From NCBI GenBank assembly GCA_964454005.1, contig CAYVQE010000014.1, positions 1 through 64,000 on the forward strand: 64,000 bases of DNA. Direction: 5' to 3'. Made by a program: the position numbers and the translations under genes. Below the pieces are notes generated by a model that searched no databases, was not told the DNA's origin, and saw only the letters and a list, made by a program, of their open reading frames with translations. Shown here piece by piece: positions 31,515 through 38,868 of this stretch. Position 1 is the stretch's first letter, and every line of letters begins with the position of its first letter. The stretch is from CAYVQE01 sp964454005 (GTDB lineage Bacteria; Myxococcota; B64-G9).

Positions 31515-31645
31515 GCGCAATCGCCTCCCTTTCGAACGCTTCCGGCGCTGTCTGCTCGTGTCTGCTCGGGCGAGCCCTGAACGTACTGCATGCGTCCGGC
31601 CCGGACAAGCAAAATCGCCGAACCCGAACAGCAGCACCCGACCGA

Positions 31646-31674
31646 TTGACTTGCCCGATCGATTTGGATAGCTT
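31646..31674 (+). promoter_or_regulatory. purM promoter giving a leaderless mRNA
   Basis: TTGACT (31646-31651), 17 bp, TAGCTT (31669-31674), then only six bases to the purM ATG. The predicted start coincides with the A of ATG, and no Shine-Dalgarno sequence exists. Confidence 0.6.
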
Positions 31675-31680
31675 CGCCGC

Positions 31681-32703
31681 ATGTCGCTGACCTACAAGGA
31701 TGCCGGCGTCGACATCGCCGCCGGCGAGGCGCTGGTCCGGGCCATCGCCCCGCTGGCCCGCTCCACCCACCGGCCCGAGGTGATCGGCGAGCTGGGTGGC
31801 TTCTCCGGCCTGTTCCGGCTCGACCCGCAGCAGCTGGACGAGCCGTTGCTGGTGGCCGCCACCGATGGGGTGGGCACCAAGCTCAAGGTGGCCCTGGCCG
31901 CTGGGCGCCACGACACGGTGGGCATCGATCTGGTCGCCATGTGCGTCAACGACCTGGTCGTCTGCGGTGCCGAGCCCCTGTTCTTCCTCGACTACTTCGC
32001 CACCGGAGCGCTGGATCTGGAACGGGGCCGGGCGGTGGTGGCCGGCATCGCCGACGGATGTCGCCAGGCCGGCTGCGCCCTGCTCGGCGGCGAGACCGCC
32101 GAGATGCCCGGCTTCTACGCGGCCGGCGAGTACGACCTGGCCGGCTTCGCCGTCGGCCTGGTCGAACGCCGGGCGCTGCTGTCGCCGGAGCGGGTGCGCG
32201 CCGGCGACGTGCTGCTGGGGCTGGCCGCCTCCGGGCTGCACTCCAACGGCTACTCGCTGGTCCGCCGCGCGCTGCTGGCCGACGACCGCCAACCGCCGGC
32301 GGATGAACTCGACGAGCTGCTGCGCCCCACCCGCATCTACGTGCGCGCCTGTCGGGCGTTGCTGGCCGGAGTCGAGTTGCACGCACTGGCCCACATCACC
32401 GGCGGCGGTCTGCCGGGCAATCTGCCGCGGGCCCTGCCGGCCGGGCTGGCGGTCGAGGTGCAAGCCGACAGCTGGCCGGTGCCGCCGGTGTTCGAACGGG
32501 TGCGCCGGGCCGGAGAAGTGGACCCGGCCGAGATGCTGGCCACGTTCAACATGGGCATCGGCATGGTGGCCATCGTGCCGCCGGCGGCCGCGGCCGAGGC
32601 CCGCTCCATCCTCGCCCAGCAAGAGCTGGAAAGCTGGCCCATCGGCCGGGTGGTCGAAGGCGACGATGTCCGGCCCGCCTTTCGGCTGCTGCCCGCCGGA
32701 TAG
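31681..32703 (+). CDS. purM: Phosphoribosylformylglycinamidine cyclo-ligase (AIR synthetase)
   Basis: 340-aa purine-biosynthesis enzyme that closes the imidazole ring of FGAM to AIR using ATP. Recognisable blocks: SLTYKDAGVDIAAGE at the start, ATDGVGTKLK (phosphate binding), LLGGETAEMPGFY and HITGGGLPGNLPR, with FNMGIGM near the C-terminus. Length matches the family. The ATG at 31681 is fixed by homology; there is no ribosome-binding site and the promoter lies only six bases upstream. No other pur genes are nearby. Confidence 0.96.
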   Translation: MSLTYKDAGVDIAAGEALVRAIAPLARSTHRPEVIGELGGFSGLFRLDPQQLDEPLLVAATDGVGTKLKVALAAGRHDTVGIDLVAMCVNDLVVCGAEPLFFLDYFATGALDLERGRAVVAGIADGCRQAGCALLGGETAEMPGFYAAGEYDLAGFAVGLVERRALLSPERVRAGDVLLGLAASGLHSNGYSLVRRALLADDRQPPADELDELLRPTRIYVRACRALLAGVELHALAHITGGGLPGNLPRALPAGLAVEVQADSWPVPPVFERVRRAGEVDPAEMLATFNMGIGMVAIVPPAAAAEARSILAQQELESWPIGRVVEGDDVRPAFRLLPAG

Positions 32704-32706
32704 ACC

Positions 32707-34200
32707 ATGCCGGGCGCGCAAGTCCACGACGTGATCGTGGTGGGCAGCGAGCCGGCCGGCCTGATGGCCGCCGGGCTGCTGCGCCGGCGCGGCTACCGCG
32801 TGCTGCTGGTCGGCCAGGGCGGCCTGCGCGATCAGCTCGATCGTCCGGAAGGCCCGCCGCTGCCGCTGCTGCCGCATTTTCTACCGCTCCGCACCCGAGC
32901 CCCGGCGCTCGACGCGGTGCTCGACGCGCTGGGCCTCGAGGATCCGGTGCATCCGCTCGGCCGCGCCGGCGACACCCGGCTGCAGATCGTCACCCCCGAA
33001 CAGCGCGTCGACCTGTTCGTCGAGCGCGAGCGCCTGGCGGCCGAGCTCGATCGGGCCGCGCCCGAGCAAAAGCGGGCCTTCCTGGCCGGGTTGGACGAAC
33101 TCGAGCGGCTGGACGCCGGGATCGACCAGCGGCTGGAACGCGAGGCGCCGCTGCCGCCCGACGGCCTGCGCGAGCGGCTGCGCCTGCGCCGGGCGGAGCC
33201 GGACTGGCAGGGCTGGACGCCCTGGCCCACCGGCCTGCCGGACGGCTGGCCACCGCTGCTGCAGACGGTGGCGCAGGCGACCGGATTCGTCTGCGGCCTC
33301 GATCTCGATCACCGTGCCCGGGCGGCCAGCGCCCGCTTGATGCGCATGTTTCTCGGCGGCGCCCGGCTGGTGCCCGATCTGTCATGCCGGCTGATCGAGG
33401 CGGTGGCCGGCGCCGGGGTGATGGTCGAGCCGAAGATGATGGCCGAGCAGCTGCTGTTCGAGGGACGACGCATCGGCGGCATCCAGGCGCTGCGCTCGGC
33501 CGACCGCCATCGCAGCCAGCTGATGATCTCAGCGCTGCCGTCGGCCGAGGCGGCCGGGCTGGTGCCAGGCGCCCGGCGCCGTCCCCGGGCCAAGCTGGCC
33601 GCCGCCGCCCTGCGGCCGCAAACCAGCGCCTTCGTGCTGCAGCTGCTGCTGCCGCGCGAGGCTCTGCCGCTGGGCATGGGCGACCACGTGCTGCTGGTGC
33701 GCGATCCGCGCGCACCGCTGCAGCAGGCCAACCTGATCCAGCTGGTGGTCCTGGAACACCCGGAGCGCGCCGGTTGGGTACAGCTGTGCGCGGCCTGTCC
33801 GATGGCCTACCGCAACCACAGCCTGGGCCGCGAGTTCCTCGGACCGCTGCAACAGCGGATGCTCGAGGCCATCGGCTGGCTGGTGCCCTTTTTCCAGCAG
33901 CACGGCGATGAGCAGATCAGCCCCTTCTGGTCCGATCGCACCAGCGACCCCGGCCATCCCTCGCCCTGGTCGCTGCAGCGCACCGTCGAGCCCCTGGCCC
34001 CGCCAGAGCTGGGTCTCGGCGTGCTGCCGCTGCAGTCGCCGCTGCGCGGCCTGCTGCTGTGCGGCGCCGAGACGATCCCCGGTCTGGGCCTGGAGGGCCA
34101 GGCGCGGGCGGCGACCCGCTGCGCGGCCTGGATCGGCGACAAGCTGCCGTTGAAGCACACGCTCGACAAAGCCAGGCCGGCGGCCCAAAAAAAAGCTTGA
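32707..34200 (+). CDS. FAD-dependent oxidoreductase-like protein (phytoene-desaturase-like fold)
   Basis: 497 aa. The N-terminal Rossmann motif DVIVVGSEPAGLMAAGLL binds the ADP part of FAD, although the usual GxGxxG is GSEPAG. The C-terminal GLLLCGAETIPGLGLEGQARA resembles the second FAD-contact block of NAD(P)/FAD-dependent oxidoreductases such as desaturases. The middle is poorly conserved and rich in Leu and Arg. Starts 3 bp after the purM stop and is therefore probably in its operon, with no obvious pathway link. Specific reaction not assigned. Confidence 0.7.
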   Translation: MPGAQVHDVIVVGSEPAGLMAAGLLRRRGYRVLLVGQGGLRDQLDRPEGPPLPLLPHFLPLRTRAPALDAVLDALGLEDPVHPLGRAGDTRLQIVTPEQRVDLFVERERLAAELDRAAPEQKRAFLAGLDELERLDAGIDQRLEREAPLPPDGLRERLRLRRAEPDWQGWTPWPTGLPDGWPPLLQTVAQATGFVCGLDLDHRARAASARLMRMFLGGARLVPDLSCRLIEAVAGAGVMVEPKMMAEQLLFEGRRIGGIQALRSADRHRSQLMISALPSAEAAGLVPGARRRPRAKLAAAALRPQTSAFVLQLLLPREALPLGMGDHVLLVRDPRAPLQQANLIQLVVLEHPERAGWVQLCAACPMAYRNHSLGREFLGPLQQRMLEAIGWLVPFFQQHGDEQISPFWSDRTSDPGHPSPWSLQRTVEPLAPPELGLGVLPLQSPLRGLLLCGAETIPGLGLEGQARAATRCAAWIGDKLPLKHTLDKARPAAQKKA

Positions 34201-34225
34201 TCGCCCGTTGCTTGCATGCTATCTG
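34197..34225 (+). promoter_or_regulatory. rpmB promoter
   Basis: TTGATC (34197-34202), 17 bp, TATCTG (34220-34225). Predicted start about 34232 and a ~62-nt leader ending with GGAGGAAGGG. Confidence 0.55.
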
Positions 34226-34293
34226 CTGCTCTCCGCGCGTCGCGCCCCGGCGCGCTCGATGGCCGCGGCAAGCACCGGAGGAAGGGATACGAG

Positions 34294-34485
34294 ATGTCCA
34301 AGTTTTGTGAAATCTGTGGCAAGGGCCCCAAGAGCGGCAACCGCATCTCCCACGCGCACAACCGCAGCGCCATGCGCCAGCTGCCCAACCTGCAGACCGT
34401 CCACGTCAAACACAACGGCCGCAGCAAGACGATGCGCGTATGCACCAAGTGCATCAAGTCGGGCCGGATCGAGAAGGGCGCCTGA
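34294..34485 (+). CDS. rpmB: 50S ribosomal protein L28
   Basis: 63-aa large-subunit ribosomal protein. It is the zinc-ribbon (C+) form: Cys5 and Cys8 in FCEICGKGP, and the second pair in CTKC. GNRISHAHN and VKHNGRSKTMRVC are diagnostic. The ATG at 34294 follows GGAGGAAGGG; an upstream in-frame ATG at 34216 precedes the predicted transcription start and is rejected. Monocistronic, with rpmG not adjacent. Confidence 0.96.
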   Translation: MSKFCEICGKGPKSGNRISHAHNRSAMRQLPNLQTVHVKHNGRSKTMRVCTKCIKSGRIEKGA

Positions 34486-34625
34486 GCCGCCGGCAGCGCC
34501 CCGCTTCTGCCCCACCGGATCAGCAGCGACCCCAGACCGTCCGACAGGCACCAACCGTGCCTGCTCGCCAACCAGCAGAGCCGTTCTTCGAGTCGCCACC
34601 CGTTCGATCAGCGGACGATCAGCGG

Positions 34626-34662
34626 AAAAAAAAAAACGAGGGACCCTTCGCAGGATCCCTCG
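34626..34662 (-). terminator. Intrinsic terminator of the small RNA
   Basis: Minus strand: a stem of 7 bp plus 2 bp after one mismatch (CGAGGGATCC with GGGTCCCTCG) and a 6-nt loop, followed by eleven T (34636-34626). On the plus strand the hairpin is followed only by a weak T-containing stretch, but it could also help end rpmB transcription. Confidence 0.85.
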
Positions 34663-34786
34663 TCATTCCTTTGGCCACGAAGACAGGGGGGACAGGAAGG
34701 CCAAAACCGTCACCCGAAATTAGCCAAAGGATTTCGCTTCGCTCTTTGTCAACCGCGCCAGCAGCCACCACAGCCGACGCTTTCTG
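34626..34786 (-). ncRNA. Candidate ~160-nt small RNA
   Basis: A stand-alone minus-strand transcription unit: consensus promoter at 34793-34821 and a textbook intrinsic terminator at 34626-34662, with no convincing protein between. In the RNA, CGAAAU and AUUUCG form a hairpin whose loop presents CCUUUGGC. That octamer is the exact complement of GCCAAAGG about 45 nt downstream, which can alternatively pair with the nearby UUUUGGCC. The two pairings exclude each other. I do not recognise an Rfam family; 6S RNA is unlikely because the ends do not pair. It is convergent with rpmB. Confidence 0.6.
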
Positions 34787-34792
34787 GAGCCA

Positions 34793-34821
34793 ACCATAGC
34801 CCATCCCCCCCCTTTTGTCAA
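34793..34821 (-). promoter_or_regulatory. Small RNA promoter with a G8 tract in the spacer
   Basis: Minus strand: consensus TTGACA (34821-34816), spacer exactly 17 bp, TATGGT (34798-34793). The spacer contains AAA followed by eight G (34812-34805). Slippage in this run would change the -35/-10 spacing. Confidence 0.65.
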
Positions 34822-35048
34822 CAAACTTGAGTCGAAAAACCGACTCCCAGTTGAACTTATTTGCTTTTTATTTTCAAACTGTTATGAGAACCGATGGCTT
34901 TTCCGAGCCTTAGCCGACGGCCAAACTGCCGGATCATGTTGCAATGCAGCAAAAACGAGCAATCCATCGGTATTCCATAATGAAATCAGAGCGCCAGCTC
35001 GCTCTCCGAGAATCGTGTCATTTATGCCACGCAGAGCCTCGGCAAGGC
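34822..35048. other. AT-richer intergenic region, no gene found
   Basis: This stretch has clearly lower GC than its surroundings. A hairpin GAGTCG-AAAAAC-CGACTC lies at 34829-34846, extended by AACT/AGTT, directly upstream of the small RNA promoter. The 11-mer CAAACTGTTAT here (about 34876) also occurs at about 16764, upstream of the transposase. No open frame looks coding. Confidence 0.6.
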
Positions 35049-35070
35049 CGAACAGTTCCATAACTGTTCG
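35049..35070. promoter_or_regulatory. Perfect palindrome upstream of the zinc-ribbon gene (operator candidate)
   Basis: Nine-bp arms CGAACAGTT and AACTGTTCG separated by CCAT. It ends 14 bp upstream of the -35 box at 35085. An overlapping CTGT-TCG-ACAG palindrome is at 35064-35074. The GAAC/GTTC arms resemble LexA-type or other dimeric repressor sites; the regulator is unknown. Confidence 0.5.
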
Positions 35071-35084
35071 ACAGTGAAGATATT

Positions 35085-35113
35085 TTGACCGAACGCCGCC
35101 GTCTGGCTAGACT
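35085..35113 (+). promoter_or_regulatory. Promoter of the zinc-ribbon / CPBP protease genes
   Basis: TTGACC (35085-35090), 17 bp, TAGACT (35108-35113). Predicted start about 35120, 24 nt before the ATG at 35144, with GGAGGG in the leader. Confidence 0.65.
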
Positions 35114-35143
35114 GGGGGAGTTGCCCTGCTGGAGGGCCTTGCC

Positions 35144-35353
35144 ATGACCGCGATGCAGACCTGTCCCAACTGCGGCCGAGCCGTCGAGCCGGACGCCGAG
35201 ACTTGCCCGCGCTGCCAGCTCGCGCTGCCGTCCGCCACCAGCGTCGGCGGCGAGCCGGAACGCACCGCCAAGACCCGCCACCCGCCGCGCCGCCGCGGAC
35301 CGCTGCGCTGGCTGCGCCGCTGGTGGGAACGCCGCCGCCGGCGGGCGAACTGA
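35144..35353 (+). CDS. Small zinc-ribbon protein
   Basis: 69 aa. The N-terminus has two CxxC pairs (TCPNCGRAVE...TCPRCQLALP) forming a zinc ribbon. The C-terminal third is extremely basic (RRRGPLRWLRRWWERRRRRAN) with Trp residues, suggesting nucleic-acid or membrane-surface contact. A promoter, Shine-Dalgarno site and upstream palindrome support it as a real gene. It precedes the CPBP protease by 28 bp and may form an operon with it. Function unknown. Confidence 0.75.
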   Translation: MTAMQTCPNCGRAVEPDAETCPRCQLALPSATSVGGEPERTAKTRHPPRRRGPLRWLRRWWERRRRRAN

Positions 35354-35381
35354 ACCCGCGCCCGCGGTCCGGATGTCCTGA

Positions 35382-35948
35382 ATGGATTCGCACCGTTTTC
35401 CCACCGCGCTGGCGCTCGGCTTCTACGGCCTGATGCTGGGCGCAGCCGCTTTGTGGTCCTGGCTGCGCGGCGATCCGGCCATCCTGGTCTGGACGCCGGC
35501 GCCCGGTCCCGGCCTGCCCGCCGCAGCCGCCGCCGGCCTGGGCAGCGGCCTGCTGGTGGTCCTGCTGAGCCGGCTGGCGGTACGCGCCTTCGCCTGGGCC
35601 CGGGCCATGGAACGTACCTTCATCCGTCTGCTCGGACCGCTGTCGGCCGCCGAGGTGGGTGCGCTGGCGGTGGCCTCGGCCATCGGCGAAGAGGCCTTGT
35701 TCCGCGGCGCCATGCAGCCCAGCCTGGGGCTGGTGCCGACCGCCGTCCTGTTCGGCTTGCTGCACACCGGCGGGCACCGGTTGCTGCCGTGGACGGTCAT
35801 GGCGCTGGTCATGGGCTTCGCACTCGGTGGACTGGCCAGCTGGAGCCGCGGGCTGGTGGCCCCGGTGCTCTGCCACTGCTGCATCAACTGGCTTAATCTG
35901 CAGTCGCTGGCGCTCAAGGCGCGGAAGCCGAATCCGGCGGCGCGATGA
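35382..35948 (+). CDS. CPBP-family intramembrane glutamic endopeptidase (CAAX protease-like)
   Basis: 188-aa integral membrane protein with about five hydrophobic segments. The ABI/CPBP motifs are visible: GEEALFRGAM (catalytic Glu pair), FGLLHTGGH and a final His/Asn region LCHCCINWLNL. Such proteases cleave within the membrane and are often linked to immunity or surface protein processing. Its last 35 bp overlap the end of the convergent SpoIID-like gene. Start at 35382 is the first ATG and gives a complete first helix; no strong ribosome-binding site precedes it. Confidence 0.82.
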   Translation: MDSHRFPTALALGFYGLMLGAAALWSWLRGDPAILVWTPAPGPGLPAAAAAGLGSGLLVVLLSRLAVRAFAWARAMERTFIRLLGPLSAAEVGALAVASAIGEEALFRGAMQPSLGLVPTAVLFGLLHTGGHRLLPWTVMALVMGFALGGLASWSRGLVAPVLCHCCINWLNLQSLALKARKPNPAAR

Positions 35949-37679
35949 AGCGCAAGGGCGGCTCGACCGGCTTGCCGGCGTGCACACCGTAGAGTCGATA
36001 GACGCGCGCGCCACCGTAGTAGTGGGCCAGGATCTGGCGGTAGTCGTAGCCCTGCTCGGCCATGCCGGTGGCGCCGATCTGACACATGCCCACCCCGTGG
36101 CCCCAGCCGCCACCGGTGAAGTGGAAGCCGCGCACCAACTGCTCGGCGTCCAGCAGCGGCTCGACGAGAAACATGCCGCTGCGCAGCATGCCGAACAACT
36201 GGCGCACCGGCCATTCTCGTTGGACCACCAACTCGCCCTCGGTACCGACCACCCGTACCCCCTTGACCCGGCCCGAGACCCCCCGCGCCAGCACCTGGAC
36301 GGCGACCACGTGGCCNNNNNNNNNNGGAACAGCTCGGCCCGGGCGAAGGACGATCGCTGGCAAAAGGCCGGCGGCGTGGACTCCAACCAGGCCTCCAGCC
36401 GCCCGCGCACGTCCTGCCAGCGCGCCCGCCGGTCGGGCGGCAAATCGGCCCGGCCGCGCAGTGCCGGGCTGGGCGGATGCGACCAGACCGCATCGTTGTT
36501 CTCGGTGTGGCCACCGCAGCAGGCCGAGTAGACCGAGTCGACCAGCTTCTCGCCGTGGAACAGCAGCTCGCCGCGGGTGGCCCGCACCGCCCGGCTGGCC
36601 CGCGGGTGCTCGGCATCCACCCCGGAATAGACCTGACAGTGGGTGGCGGCACACAACAGGTAGGGATCGAGGAAGTGACGGGTGCCGATCTTGGCGAACA
36701 CCTCGCCGCGGGCCACGACAGCTTGAGCCTTCAGCGCATCCATCGGAGCGGCGGCGAAGATCTCGGCCGGTACCAATCCCTCGAGCAACTGGTCGACCCG
36801 GATGCGGTTGAGCACCACCAGCTGGCCGCCACGGTCCAGGCTGACCAGGATGCTGCCGGCATAACGCCGGTCCTCGAAGCCGTGCCAGTCGTAACCCCGA
36901 CCATGCTCGACCTGGTGGACGCGCACCGGTGCCGGTCCGTCGGACCGAATCCGCACCAGATCGACCATCTCGTCCAGCGGCTGGGCGGCGTCATCGAACA
37001 GGCGGATGCGCCCGGAGGGCCGCCGATCGAGATGGGCGTGGGCGAAGGTGCGCGTGCCCCAGCGATCGAACAGGGTCTGGCCGAAGCGTTCGGCCTCGGC
37101 CTCGGTGGCGAACGCCCGCACGCCCAAGATATAGGTGCGGTTGTCGATCACGTGACCCCGGATGCCGAACACCGAGCCCACCTCGAACACCTGTACCGCG
37201 TGTCCGCGGCCCCGCCACAATGCCACCACCCGGTCGAGTCGCCCCCGCTCGGCGAACGGCAGGCTGGCCACGCCGCACCAGTAGGAGACCAGCGCCGGGA
37301 TGGCATCGGCCACCTGCAACCGCAGCCGCTGCTCGGCCGGCAGCCGCAGCACCTTGTCCACCCACTGGCCGGCCACCCGCTGCCGTCCGTTGACCACCAA
37401 CCCGTCGTTCGAGGAGATGACCACCTGGTCGCGCTGCTCCATCAAGCCGATGGTCACCAGCGGGATGCCCTGCGGGCCGAACTGCACCTGCGGCGAATAG
37501 AGCAGGCCCACCTCATCGCTGTCCAAATCTTCAGCGGCGGTGGCCGGCGCGGCCACCAGGCCGAGCAGCCAGGTGCCGATCAGAGCCGCCGCGACAGCAC
37601 GGCTGCCGGCCGGTGCACCCGATCGAGCGCCCCGGGATGCCGGGCCGGGTGGAGCCTGTCGCTCCCAAACCTCTGTCAT
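35914..37679 (-). CDS. SpoIID/LytB-domain protein, interrupted by an assembly gap
   Basis: Exported protein of roughly 585 aa. A signal or anchor is at about residues 28-48. The N-terminal half contains an SPOR-like segment (VGSVFGIRGHVIDNRTYILGVRAFATEAEAERF). The SpoIID domain follows (LEGLVPAEIFAAAPMDALKAQAVVARG) and ends with FTGGGWGHGVGMCQIGATGM. In sporulating bacteria SpoIID is a lytic transglycosylase acting on peptidoglycan; here a cell-wall hydrolase role is inferred. A 10-N gap at 36316-36325 shifts the frame by one, which is an artefact because both sides are well conserved. The start overlaps the upstream PpiC-like stop (ATGA). Confidence 0.85.
36316..36325. other. 10-N assembly gap inside the SpoIID-like gene
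   Basis: The coding frame before the gap ends one base into a codon and resumes on a codon boundary after it, so the missing length must be 3k+2, not ten. The apparent frameshift is a scaffolding artefact. Confidence 0.95.
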
Positions 37680-38728
37680 CGGTTCTTCCGGTCCAGGAGG
37701 GCCTGCCGGAAACGCTCGGCGTACACGCGCACGCCGAGCCGCTGGTGCAGCGCCTCCAGCGCCTCATCCAGCCTTCGGCCCCGGCGCTGGTTGCGCACTC
37801 GTTCGGTCAGCTCGGCGCGCACGTCATCGAGCCGCTCACCACGGCCGGGCTGCAGCAGCCCGCGGCGCAGCAGGAAAGCGCCGCCCGGGGTCTCGATGAC
37901 CGGGCTGATCTGGCCCGGCCGCTCGAGCGCGCGCAGCGGCTGGCGAAAGGCGTCGGGCAGGCTGAATAGCCGGCCGCTGAAGGCCACCTGCGGCTGGTGC
38001 TCGATGCGCAGGGTCGGGTTGCCCGCCTGAAAGCGGCGCACCAGGGCGACCGAGGCGTCGCCGTCGGCCACCACGTCGCCGCAGGCGGCGCGGATGCGTT
38101 CGGCCAGATCGAACGCCGCCGAGCGCTCGACCACCGGTTCGATGGTCTCGTCCTCGAAGGCCGTCCAGTCCGGGAACAGGCCCACGCCCACCACGTGGAC
38201 CTCCACCCGGGTCGGCTCATAGATGGTGGACTCGCCGGTGGCCAGGTACTCGGCGATCACCTCCTGGTGGGCGCGGCGCAGGGCGTCCTCGCCGATCGGC
38301 GCTTCATCGGGCGCGTCGGCGACGAACCGCTGCAGCCAGACCGCCGCCAGCGCCCGCTCGCGGGCGTCCTCGATGCGGGCCGGGTCCAATCGCCCCTGCT
38401 CGGCCGCGCGCACCATGGCCAGCAGCTCGACCGCCAACGCCACCCGTTGTTCGAGGGTCGCCGCCGGCGGCTCCGGTAGATCCCAGGGCGGCCGGGAACG
38501 CAGGACCTGTGCCGCGGCGGCCAGCGCATCCACCTCGCCGAGGTGCAAGGCCCGGTCGCCCACCCGGGCCACCACGGGACCCTCATTCGCGGGGCCGGCC
38601 TGATCGGCCGCCGGTGGCCCATTCGCTGACGCCACCGTTGGTGTGGCCGGCCGCTGATCACCACAGCCGGTCAGCAGCACGGCCAACCAGGAGACCCAGG
38701 CCAAGCGACATGCCTTTCGGCCCAGCAT
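37676..38728 (-). CDS. PpiC/SurA-like lipoprotein (peptidyl-prolyl isomerase family)
   Basis: 350 aa. Lipoprotein signal ends WLAVLLTGC. An N-terminal SurA-like helical region (VARVGDRALHLGEVDAL...) leads to a parvulin-type domain with QVAFSGRLFSLPDAFRQPLRAL, GQISPVIETPGGAFLLRRG and a C-terminal helix (RRGRRLDEALEAL). These chaperones help fold outer-membrane and exported proteins. The ATG at 38728 is preceded by GGGAGGTGACG. Coupled to the SpoIID-like gene by a 4-bp overlap. Activity as an isomerase is not certain because key active-site residues are hard to place. Confidence 0.78.
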   Translation of the reverse strand: MLGRKACRLAWVSWLAVLLTGCGDQRPATPTVASANGPPAADQAGPANEGPVVARVGDRALHLGEVDALAAAAQVLRSRPPWDLPEPPAATLEQRVALAVELLAMVRAAEQGRLDPARIEDARERALAAVWLQRFVADAPDEAPIGEDALRRAHQEVIAEYLATGESTIYEPTRVEVHVVGVGLFPDWTAFEDETIEPVVERSAAFDLAERIRAACGDVVADGDASVALVRRFQAGNPTLRIEHQPQVAFSGRLFSLPDAFRQPLRALERPGQISPVIETPGGAFLLRRGLLQPGRGERLDDVRAELTERVRNQRRGRRLDEALEALHQRLGVRVYAERFRQALLDRKNR

Positions 38729-38750
38729 CGTCACCTCCCAGACGCTGTGA

Positions 38751-38779
38751 ATTGTAGCCAATAGGTTTTTCGGCGACAA
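38751..38779 (-). promoter_or_regulatory. Promoter of the PpiC/SpoIID operon
   Basis: Minus strand: TTGTCG (38779-38774), 17 bp, TACAAT (38756-38751). Predicted start about 38744, leader ~16 nt carrying GGGAGGTG. Confidence 0.65.
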
Positions 38780-38792
38780 GATGAAAAGCCAG

Positions 38793-38821
38793 TTGACAAG
38801 CAACGACGCCGGCGATAGCAC
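38793..38821 (+). promoter_or_regulatory. Candidate malic enzyme promoter
   Basis: Consensus TTGACA (38793-38798), 17 bp, TAGCAC (38816-38821). Predicted start about 38828 and a ~41-nt leader with GGAGGCAGGT. It lies back-to-back with the divergent promoter at 38751-38779. Confidence 0.5.
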
Positions 38822-38868
38822 AGGCTCGAAGTCCATCAATCCGACAGCGGATCGGAGCGGAGGCAGGT

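Noticed and set aside
34619..34804. 61-codon minus-strand frame over the small RNA
   Set aside because: Its ATG lies inside the promoter, so the transcript would not contain the start, and the end is four Phe from the terminator T-run.
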